NCBI GenBank assembly: GCA_044225565.1
Contig: JBGAIL010000259.1
Location: 1-5,304, forward strand
DNA from: CAVXAE01 sp044225565
Lineage (GTDB): Bacteria > Pseudomonadota > Gammaproteobacteria > Steroidobacterales > Steroidobacteraceae
Length of the DNA stretch: 5,304 nucleotides
Reading direction: 5' to 3'
Below the pieces are notes generated by a model, which searched no databases, had not been told where the DNA came from, and was given only the letters and a program-made list of their open reading frames with translations. The stretch's first letter is position 1. Every line of letters begins with the position of its first letter. The position numbers were made by a program, and so were the translations under genes. Of this stretch, positions 1 to 5,304 are shown piece by piece.

Positions 1-2331
1 CGGGTCGAAGGCGGTGAAGTCCGTCTGTTTGATCTCGTAGGCATCGAGCGTGACAGTGAGCCCGGGCACCGCATTGGGCGTGAGCACGAGGCCCAGGCTG
101 CGCGTGGTCGACCGCTCCGGCTTGATGTCGGGCGTGCCCGAGTAGACGACGAAGGTTTCCACCGGCGAGCCGGTGAGCGGGTCGATGAGGAAATCCGTGT
201 AGGTTCCGCCGTAGTCCTCCGTGGCGTACTCCAGGTACGGCGCGAGGAAGGCCCTTGCATACGAGGCACGCAACGTTGCCTGGCCATCCAGGAATGCGTA
301 GCGCAGCGAGGCGAGCGGGCTCGGCTCGGAGCCGAAGTCGCTGTACTTCTCGAACCGGGCCGCCACGGACAGTTCGAGCGGGCTCTCCGTCCCGCCCTCC
401 GCCGGGCGCAGCAGAGGAACCTTCAGCTCCGCGAAGACGGAACGGATCGAGCGGTCGTAGTCATAGCCGCCGAAGCCGAAGAATCCCACGGCGCCACCGG
501 TCTGCCACAGCGGATCGGGCTCGAGGAACACCCCTTCGCGACGGTACTCGGCACCGATCGCGGCCTGCAGCGAGCCGGTCGGGAGGTCCCACAGCGGTCC
601 GCTGGCGCGGAAGTCCACCATGTCGGAGCGGAAGGCGATGTCGATGCTGTTCGTCGTCAGCAGGCCCGCGAGCTGCTCCGCGGTATTGCACTGGTTGCAG
701 AAGGGATTGAACGCGTCGTCGCCGGTGCGGTTCACCGCCTCGCGCAGCGCGGACTTGATGATGCTGTCGTGATAGTTGTTGCTGAAACCGCTGCGGTACC
801 AGGAGACGGCAGACTCGAGCTGCCACTCGCCGATGCGGCCGCGCAGGCCGCCGTTCAGGCGATAGGTGTGCGCGGGCGTCTCCTGCAGCCGGCGCCCGAG
901 CTCGAGCGGCAGGTAGTCGAGATCGCTCACGTCCTGCCCGAAGGGGTTGTAGGGATTGCTCGCGGGCACCGGCCCGAGATCGGGATCGGAGAACGAGATG
1001 CCGTTCTGCGCGGTGTAGAGCTTCTCCTTCATCTGCCAGAACAGGCCCGTCGTGAAGAACGTGAGCCGGCCGTCGAAGAAGTCCTGCTCGAAGTTGCCGA
1101 TCATCGTGAGCCGCTCGGGAGCGCTGATGATGCTCGGATTCACCACGGCGTTCGTGTCGAAGAGATCCGCGTCGGGATCGTAAGGGCGGTAATCGGCCGG
1201 ATCCAGCGAATAGCTGCCGCGCGGAATGCGCGCAGCGTCCGCGATGAGGTCGGGAAAGCCGGCGATGCCGCCGATGCGCCCGGGATTGCCGAACTGGTCG
1301 CGCTCATCGAAACCGCCGAACGCGCGCTTGTCGCTGGTGGCGGTGATGGCACGGTCGCGCGCACGGATCTCGCTGCGCGTCATGTGATTGATGAGGAAGA
1401 AGTAACGCGCGCTTTCGGATTCGGAGCCGCCGAAGAGGTTCACGTCCGTCGTCTGCGCGCCGCCCTGGCTGGTGTCTCCGTAGGTCAGGCTGGCATGGAG
1501 CCCCTGCTCCTTGGACTTGAGGATCACGTTGATGACGCCCGCGACCGCATCGGAGCCGTACACCGCGGAAGCGCCGGATTTCAGGATCTCCACCCGGTCG
1601 ATGGCCTCCGCGGGAATCGCGAGGATGTTGGTCGGATCGTTGGCGGAGAGGCGGCGGCCATTGAGCAGCACCAGCGTGTATTGCGTGCCGAGACCGCGCA
1701 GGTTCGCGAATCCCCGGCCGCCGTTGTCCTGCTCGGCCAGCGCGCCACCGGTGATGGCCGGGTTGGTGGAGAGCACGTCCGCCAGGGTGTTCGCGCCGGT
1801 CTGGTCGATCTGCGCGGAGGAGATGACGTCGATGGGGATGCTGCGCTTCTCGGCCTCGACCGAAGAGCGGATGTTCGAGCCGGTGACGATGACCTCGCTC
1901 AGCGGCTCCTCTCCATGAGCTGACGCCTGCCCGTCCGCCGCAGCCGGTGCGCCTTCGGCCTGCGCCAGCCGCATGTTCAGCCCTTCCGCCGAAAGGCTGG
2001 CACGCTCGGCCCGGCTGCCGTCCTTCGCGAAGATGAGCACGGTGTGCGCGTCCATCCACTCGGATGCGAGGCCCGGGATCGTCTCGAGCATCTTGTCCAG
2101 GGCCTCGCGGGGCGACATCTCTCCCGAGATGCGGGGCGTGTTCGCCGTCTCGCGCGCCACGTCCTCCGCCCGGAACAGGATCTGGATGCCGGTCTGCTCG
2201 CCGAGGTCGCGCAGCGCGCGCTTGATCGGCTGGGCCTCGATTTCCAGAGTGTGGCGCTCCGTCTGCGCGCGTGCCAGGCCGCTCGAAGCGAGGCCCAGCA
2301 GGCAGAGGACGGCGGCGTTGACGATGCGCAT
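1..2331 (-). CDS. TonB-dependent outer-membrane receptor with N-terminal STN signalling domain (C-terminus cut by window edge)
   Basis: This is a FecA/FpvA-type receptor that takes up a ligand across the outer membrane using TonB energy and also signals inward. The frame is open without a stop for 777 codons and runs off the left edge; roughly 100 or more C-terminal barrel residues are probably missing. The start is fixed by the only in-frame ATG after an upstream stop (TGA at 2352-2350), with GGGGAG 7 nt before it. Residues 1-22 are a signal peptide with likely cleavage after ARA. Residues 25-103 form the STN domain (LEIEAQPIKRALRDLGEQTG). An Ala-rich linker leads to the TonB box around 142-151 (EPLSEVIVTG). 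The plug spans about 158-276 (RGLGTQYTLVLLNGRRLS; AIDRVEILKSGASAVYGSDA; GVINVILK). Barrel strands follow, including YARAFLAPYLEYA near 690 and TPDIKPERSTTRSLGLVLTP near 735. A CxxC pair (C545/C548) is unusual. It is transcribed divergently from the sigma/FecR pair. Substrate unknown. Confidence 0.95.
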   Translation of the reverse strand, partial: MRIVNAAVLCLLGLASSGLARAQTERHTLEIEAQPIKRALRDLGEQTGIQILFRAEDVARETANTPRISGEMSPREALDKMLETIPGLASEWMDAHTVLIFAKDGSRAERASLSAEGLNMRLAQAEGAPAAADGQASAHGEEPLSEVIVTGSNIRSSVEAEKRSIPIDVISSAQIDQTGANTLADVLSTNPAITGGALAEQDNGGRGFANLRGLGTQYTLVLLNGRRLSANDPTNILAIPAEAIDRVEILKSGASAVYGSDAVAGVINVILKSKEQGLHASLTYGDTSQGGAQTTDVNLFGGSESESARYFFLINHMTRSEIRARDRAITATSDKRAFGGFDERDQFGNPGRIGGIAGFPDLIADAARIPRGSYSLDPADYRPYDPDADLFDTNAVVNPSIISAPERLTMIGNFEQDFFDGRLTFFTTGLFWQMKEKLYTAQNGISFSDPDLGPVPASNPYNPFGQDVSDLDYLPLELGRRLQETPAHTYRLNGGLRGRIGEWQLESAVSWYRSGFSNNYHDSIIKSALREAVNRTGDDAFNPFCNQCNTAEQLAGLLTTNSIDIAFRSDMVDFRASGPLWDLPTGSLQAAIGAEYRREGVFLEPDPLWQTGGAVGFFGFGGYDYDRSIRSVFAELKVPLLRPAEGGTESPLELSVAARFEKYSDFGSEPSPLASLRYAFLDGQATLRASYARAFLAPYLEYATEDYGGTYTDFLIDPLTGSPVETFVVYSGTPDIKPERSTTRSLGLVLTPNAVPGLTVTLDAYEIKQTDFTAFDP

Positions 2332-2338
2332 GAATGGG

Positions 2339-2344
2339 CTCCCC
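2339..2344 (-). promoter_or_regulatory. Ribosome binding site of the TonB-dependent receptor
   Basis: Read on the minus strand this is GGGGAG, 7 nt upstream of the ATG at 2331-2329. It supports that start. It lies partly inside the perfect palindrome CCCCGGGG (2341-2348), so the site could be partly paired in the mRNA. Confidence 0.65.
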
Positions 2345-2412
2345 GGGGTTCACTTGTACTCGAAATGCCGGCACCGGCGCGACGGCTCGCGACGGGCTCT
2401 GGCCGCATACGT

Positions 2413-2427
2413 GGGGCGAAGCGCCCC
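2413..2427. repeat. Perfect GC-rich inverted repeat (hairpin) in the divergent intergenic region
   Basis: GGGGCG, loop AAG, CGCCCC: a 6-bp perfect stem with a 3-nt loop. No T-run follows on either strand, so it does not look like an intrinsic terminator. It lies in what would be the receptor's 5' leader, and could be a leader structure, an operator half-pair or a chance palindrome. Confidence 0.5.
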
Positions 2428-2482
2428 GATCCTTAAGCCCGGGAACGGGAAAGTTAATGTTTTTCGCGGAATGCCCCACTAT

Positions 2483-2487
2483 GGAGG
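2483..2487 (+). promoter_or_regulatory. Ribosome binding site deciding a GTG start for the sigma factor
   Basis: GGAGG stands 6 nt before the GTG at 2494. The downstream in-frame ATG at 2515 has only GGAGA some 15 nt upstream, which is too far. This favours GTG 2494 as the translation start. Confidence 0.65.
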
Positions 2488-2493
2488 GACGAG

Positions 2494-3063
2494 GTGGAGA
2501 AGCATCCGGCACCCATGTCAGCGCCGAGGGCCAAATCAGCATCCGCGGCGGCGATCCGGCTGGCCGCGGTCGCGTTTCGGGAATACCTGCCCGACCTGCA
2601 CGCCTATCTGGTGCGGCGGCTGCACCGCGGCTCGGACCTGCCGGACCTCACCATGGAGATCTACGAGCGCATCCTGAGGAACCGCCGGCCGGACGAGATC
2701 GTGAATCCGCGGGCTTACGTCTTCCGCATCGCTTCGAACGTGGCCCGCGAAGCGCGCGGGCTCGAGGTGCAGAGCCCGGTGACCTTCGACTCCGAAAGGA
2801 CCGATGAGGCGAGCCGCCACATGGCCGCACCGGATGACGTGCTGGAACGCGTCGAGCATGCGCAAGTCCTGCAGGACCTCGAGCGCGCGATAACGGAGCT
2901 GCCGGCCACCCATCAGGCCGTCGTGCTGCTCGCGCTTCGCGATGGCCTGCCGCACAAGGAAGTGGCCCAGCGCACCGGGCTGTCGGTGGGCTCCGTCACG
3001 GTGTATGTCTGCGAAGCCCGCGCGCGCCTGCGCACCCTGCTCGGCAACCGGAACAAAGGATGA
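2494..3063 (+). CDS. FecI-type ECF RNA polymerase sigma factor
   Basis: A 189-residue sigma factor of the extracytoplasmic-function class, close to the usual length of the FecI group. It would direct RNA polymerase to the receptor promoter when released by its FecR partner. Sigma region 2 covers about residues 28-90 (FREYLPDLHAYLVRRLHRG, then DLTMEIYERIL and NPRAYVFRIASNVAREA, the last a hallmark of FecI-like sigmas). Region 4 covers about 128-185, with a helix-turn-helix at roughly 152-175 (LPHKEVAQRTGLSVGSVTVY). There is no C-terminal extension and no region 1.1 or 3. The start is GTG with GGAGG 6 nt upstream; an ATG seven codons later is the alternative and would give 182 residues. The stop overlaps the fecR start as ATGA, so translation of the two is probably coupled and their stoichiometry linked. 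The sigma class is certain; the regulon is inferred from the neighbouring receptor. Confidence 0.95.
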   Translation: MEKHPAPMSAPRAKSASAAAIRLAAVAFREYLPDLHAYLVRRLHRGSDLPDLTMEIYERILRNRRPDEIVNPRAYVFRIASNVAREARGLEVQSPVTFDSERTDEASRHMAAPDDVLERVEHAQVLQDLERAITELPATHQAVVLLALRDGLPHKEVAQRTGLSVGSVTVYVCEARARLRTLLGNRNKG

Positions 3064-4121
3064 GCCCGAGCATGAGAGCCCAGACGCAGATCGACCGGCT
3101 GCTGGCCCTCCGCGCCGCGGAATGGGTGGAAACCCTCAAGGCCGGCGATCGCGCCGAACACGCGGCGTTTCTCGAATGGCTGCGGGAATCGAGGCTGCAC
3201 GTCGAGCACTATCTCGAGACCGAAGCGCTCGATCGCCAGATCCGCGCGCTCGATCCCCGGCAGGGGCCGGATATCGGCGAACTGCTGGCGCGCATCGCAC
3301 CGAACGTCACGTCGATCCACCGCAATCCCGCGGGCGCCGGGCGAGCTCCGCGATCCTGGTTGCGCTCATGGCAGGCGGCGGCAGCCATCGCCCTGCTGCT
3401 CGCAGGCGCGCTGGTGGGTGGCTTGCGATACCTCGCTTCGTCTGCAAACGAGGTGATGACGGCCACCGGCGAGCAGCGCAACGTCACCCTCCCCGACGGA
3501 TCGCGATTGTTCGTGAATGCATCGAGCCGCCTTCACATCGAGTACTCGGCGCAGCGGCGGCGCATCGTGCTCGATTCGGGAGAAGCCGTGTTCCAGGTGG
3601 CGCGCGACGCGGACCGGCCTTTCATCGTAAGCACGCCGACCGCCACCGTCCGCGCGCTGGGCACGCAATTCAACGTGTATCAGAAACCGGACGAGACCGT
3701 CCTGGTGTCGGTGATCGAGGGACGCGTCCAGGTCACTCCCTCGACACTGAAAGGCGGCAACCCTGCGGCGACGGGAACCGCGCAGTCTCAGAATCTCGGT
3801 GCAGGCGAAGAAGCGCAGGTAACGCCGCGGGGCGTCATCCGGCGCGCGCATCCTGACGTGGGCAAGACGCTCGGCTGGCGCGAGGGCCGCCTGTACTTCG
3901 ACGAGACTCCGCTCGAGGAGATGGTGCGGGAGTTCAATCGCTATGGTGGCCCGATGCGCCTCGAGCTCGAAGGCAAGGGCTTCGCCCGCTACCGCTTCGG
4001 TGGCGTGTTCAATGCCAGCGATCCGGAGATGCTGGTGCAGATCCTGGAGCGCCAGAAGGGCCTGCACATCGAGCGGCGGCCGGGAGGCGTGGTGGTCATC
4101 CGCGCATCGGCGGAAAAGTAG
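3060..4121 (+). CDS. FecR-type inner-membrane sigma factor regulator (anti-sigma/co-activator)
   Basis: A single-pass membrane protein of 353 residues that relays the receptor signal to the sigma factor encoded just upstream. The cytoplasmic N-terminal domain (FecR N-terminal/DUF4880 type) spans about residues 15-60, with RAAEWVETLKAG and AAFLEWLRESRLHVEHYL carrying the family's typical tryptophans (W22, W40). One transmembrane helix lies at about 104-126 (WQAAAAIALLLAGALVGGLR). The periplasmic FecR domain runs about 131-230 (TATGEQRNVTLPDGSRLFVN) and includes LGTQF with a Gly201-Thr202 pair, the kind of site where FoxR-like proteins self-cleave. The C-terminal part, about 270-350 (REGRLYFDETPLEEMVREFN to RPGGVVVIRA), is an STN-like receptor-contact domain. 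Start choice: ATG 3060 overlaps the sigma stop and has a weak GGAA 7 nt upstream; ATG 3072 has AAAGGA 11 nt upstream and would remove four residues. Family assignment is certain; whether it is a pure anti-sigma or also a pro-sigma factor is not visible. Confidence 0.95.
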   Translation: MSPSMRAQTQIDRLLALRAAEWVETLKAGDRAEHAAFLEWLRESRLHVEHYLETEALDRQIRALDPRQGPDIGELLARIAPNVTSIHRNPAGAGRAPRSWLRSWQAAAAIALLLAGALVGGLRYLASSANEVMTATGEQRNVTLPDGSRLFVNASSRLHIEYSAQRRRIVLDSGEAVFQVARDADRPFIVSTPTATVRALGTQFNVYQKPDETVLVSVIEGRVQVTPSTLKGGNPAATGTAQSQNLGAGEEAQVTPRGVIRRAHPDVGKTLGWREGRLYFDETPLEEMVREFNRYGGPMRLELEGKGFARYRFGGVFNASDPEMLVQILERQKGLHIERRPGGVVVIRASAEK

Positions 4122-4157
4122 ATCCCGCACGCACCGCGGCGCGAAGCGCTCAACGGG
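4122..4157. other. Convergent 36-bp intergenic gap
   Basis: This short space separates the ends of the fecR-like and gamma-glutamyltransferase genes. It contains GCGC-GAA-GCGC at 4139-4149, only a 4-bp stem. There is no T-run on either strand, so no intrinsic terminator can be called; termination may be Rho-dependent or lie inside the opposing gene. Confidence 0.5.
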
Positions 4158-5304
4158 CTACTGCTGCTTCCCCACCCCGCCATCGGACTCGCGGCGATCC
4201 ACGCCGCCCGACAGCCAGCCCGTGGCGGCGTCGTGGAGAATCACTTCCGCGGCGCCCTGCCAACCACCCTCCTCCAGCTCATGGCCTCGCGCGCGCAGCA
4301 GCGCCAGCGTGTCCGGTGAGAAGCCGAGACGCTCATATACGAGCTTGTCCGGCAGCCACTGGTGGTGGATGCGTCCGGCGTCGACGGCTTCCTGCGCGTT
4401 CATCCCGAAGTCCACGACGTTCAGGATCGTGAGGAGCGTCGTATTGATGATGGTGCGCCCACCCGGAGAGCCCGTGACCATGAACAGCTTGCCGTCCCGC
4501 GCCAGGATGGTGGGCGACATGCTCGAGAGCATGCGCTTACCGGGCGCCGCCAGATTGGGCGGGGTGCCGATCTCACCCTCCACGCTCGTGAGGCCCGGTG
4601 CCGCGTTGAAATCGCCCATCTCGTTGTTGAGCAGGAACCCACCGCCCGGCACCACGATGTGCGAGCCGTAGGAATACTCGAGGGTGTAGGTGAGCGCCAC
4701 GGCGTTGCGCTGCGCGTCCACTGCCGAAAGATGCGTCGTCTCGCGACTTTCCTTCGCCCACGTGAAGTTCGAGGGCGAGGATTTCGAAGCGCGAACCGGG
4801 TCGATCGTCTCGCGCAGCCCGCGCGCGTAGTCTTTCGAGATCAGCCGATCGATGGGCATCTGCGGGTTGAACGAAGGGTCGCCGAGATACTGCGCCCTGT
4901 CGGCGAATGCCCGCCGCATGGATTCCGCGATGAGGTGCAGCGCGGCGGCCGAGCCCGCACCCATCGCCTTCAGGTCGTAGCCTTCGAGGACGTTCAGGAT
5001 CTCGATGATGGCCGTGCCGCCCGAGCTGGGCGGCGGCATGCCGATGATCTCGAAGCCCCGGTAGTTGCCGCGGACGGGCGCAGCCACCCGTGCCTGATAC
5101 CTCTCGAGGTCTTCCAGCGTGATCAGTCCGCCATGGCTCTGCATCTCCTTCGCGATGAGCCGCGCAGTCTCGCCTTCATAGAACTCCGCCGGGCCCCGCA
5201 CGGCGATGCGCTGCAGCGTGCGCGCCAGATCGGGCTGCCTCAGGATCTCTCCCGCCTCGTAAGGCCTGCCCCGGTTGGAAAACTGCGCGACCGAAGCCGG
5301 ATAA
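4158..5304 (-). CDS. ggt: Gamma-glutamyltransferase / glutathione hydrolase (N-terminus cut by window edge)
   Basis: An N-terminal-nucleophile enzyme that removes or transfers the gamma-glutamyl group of glutathione and related amides, usually in the periplasm. The frame is open to the right edge and gives 381 residues; about 200 N-terminal residues, including any signal peptide, are missing. The visible part starts with the end of the large subunit (YEAGEILRQPDLARTLQRIA, GPAEFYEGETA, MPPPSSGGTA). The autoprocessing site lies in RETTHLSAVD: cleavage before the first Thr (codon 4739-4737) would free a small subunit of 193 residues, a normal size. Substrate-site motifs follow: LLNNEMGDF (keeps the Asp equivalent to E. 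coli D433), KRMLSSMSPTI (the SS pair) and GSPGGRTIINT (oxyanion-hole glycines). The family C-terminal IHHQWLPDKL and GFSPDTL blocks are present. The conserved Asp favours a transferase/hydrolase over a cephalosporin acylase. The lid loop has normal length but Glu at the E. coli Tyr444 position. It is convergent with fecR, so not in its operon. Confidence 0.95.
   Translation of the reverse strand, partial: YPASVAQFSNRGRPYEAGEILRQPDLARTLQRIAVRGPAEFYEGETARLIAKEMQSHGGLITLEDLERYQARVAAPVRGNYRGFEIIGMPPPSSGGTAIIEILNVLEGYDLKAMGAGSAAALHLIAESMRRAFADRAQYLGDPSFNPQMPIDRLISKDYARGLRETIDPVRASKSSPSNFTWAKESRETTHLSAVDAQRNAVALTYTLEYSYGSHIVVPGGGFLLNNEMGDFNAAPGLTSVEGEIGTPPNLAAPGKRMLSSMSPTILARDGKLFMVTGSPGGRTIINTTLLTILNVVDFGMNAQEAVDAGRIHHQWLPDKLVYERLGFSPDTLALLRARGHELEEGGWQGAAEVILHDAATGWLSGGVDRRESDGGVGKQQ

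Larger units (their letters stand above)
2332..2493. promoter_or_regulatory. Divergent intergenic region between receptor and sigma/fecR unit
   Basis: This 162-bp gap must contain both outward promoters. Its AT-richest part, about 2450-2465 (GAAAGTTAATGTTTTTC), is the likeliest core-promoter zone. A possible ECF-type promoter towards the sigma gene is GGGAAC (2441-2446) as -35 and TTCGCG (2463-2468) as -10 with 16 nt between; this is a weak visual match. I could not pick a convincing promoter for the receptor. No 19-bp Fur box resembling GATAATGATAATCATTATC is visible. About 100 bp nearest the receptor would be 5' leader if its promoter lies in the AT-rich zone. No gene is seen in the gap. 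Confidence 0.55.

Noticed and set aside
769..1923. A 384-codon open frame on the plus strand opposite the receptor gene
   Set aside because: It is codon-in-register antisense to the receptor. Its composition (Ala, Arg, Glu, Val rich, no domain) is what high-GC codon use produces opposite a real gene, while the minus-strand frame has clear STN, TonB-box, plug and barrel motifs.
2450..2470. Possible Fur box in the AT-rich part of the divergent region
   Set aside because: AAGTTAATGTTTTTCGCGG does not resemble the inverted-repeat Fur consensus with its paired TGATAAT/ATTATCA halves.
1304..2542. A 412-codon open frame on the minus strand overlapping the receptor
   Set aside because: It is an out-of-frame shadow: its Arg/Pro/Gly/His-rich translation has no recognisable domain, and it spans the intergenic region and the start of the sigma gene on the opposite strand.
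2942..3856. A 304-codon plus-strand frame overlapping the sigma and fecR genes
   Set aside because: Arg/Ala/Pro-rich low-complexity translation with no domain; it is overlapped throughout by two genes with clear family motifs.
3366..4130. A 254-codon minus-strand frame antisense to fecR
   Set aside because: Its His/Arg/Ala-rich translation has no motif; the plus-strand FecR protein explains the stretch fully.
4139..4149. Possible terminator between fecR and the gamma-glutamyltransferase gene
   Set aside because: Only four base pairs (GCGC/GCGC) with a 3-nt loop and no T-run on either strand, which is too weak for an intrinsic terminator.
4158..5201. A full-length gamma-glutamyltransferase starting at the GTG at 5201
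   Set aside because: The same frame continues upstream to the window edge with typical family sequence (YEAGEILRQPDLARTLQRIA), so that GTG is an internal valine and the gene is cut by the edge.

Overview
The window is GC-rich and densely packed with long frames that use G/C at third codon positions. It carries a Gram-negative cell-surface signalling locus: a FecI-type ECF sigma factor, a FecR-type inner-membrane sigma regulator, and a TonB-dependent outer-membrane receptor with an N-terminal signalling (STN) domain. An outer membrane is therefore implied. Receptors of this style, with an EVIVTG TonB box and an RGLGTQYTLVLLNGRR plug, are abundant in Proteobacteria such as the Xanthomonadales, Steroidobacter-like Gammaproteobacteria and sphingomonads. 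My best guess is a gammaproteobacterium of that sort, but this is inference from protein style, not a marker-based assignment.

Layout: (1) positions 1-2331, minus strand, hold the first 777 residues of the receptor; its C-terminal barrel end lies beyond the left edge. (2) 2332-2493 is a 162-bp divergent intergenic region. It must hold the promoters of both the receptor and the sigma/anti-sigma unit, and it contains a perfect 6-bp GC hairpin. (3) 2494-3063, plus strand, is the sigma factor gene, overlapped by 4 bases by (4) the fecR-like gene at 3060-4121. (5) After only 36 bp, a gamma-glutamyltransferase gene runs convergently on the minus strand from the right edge to 4158; its N-terminal third is outside the window.

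How the genes are expected to work together, from the Fec/Fox/Pup paradigm: the receptor binds an external ligand (usually a siderophore or other TonB substrate), and its periplasmic STN domain contacts the STN-like C-terminal domain of FecR. FecR is then processed, and its cytoplasmic N-terminal domain delivers an active sigma factor that transcribes the receptor. The ligand cannot be read from the sequence, and I see no Fur box, so iron control is not demonstrated. The gamma-glutamyltransferase is convergent and is probably not part of the regulatory unit.

I do not see an unprecedented system here. The points most worth a second look are the divergent signalling layout, a predicted Gly-Thr self-cleavage site in FecR, a CxxC pair in the receptor barrel, an unusual residue at the gating position of the glutamyltransferase lid loop, and a recurring GCGAAGCGC hairpin core present in both intergenic gaps.
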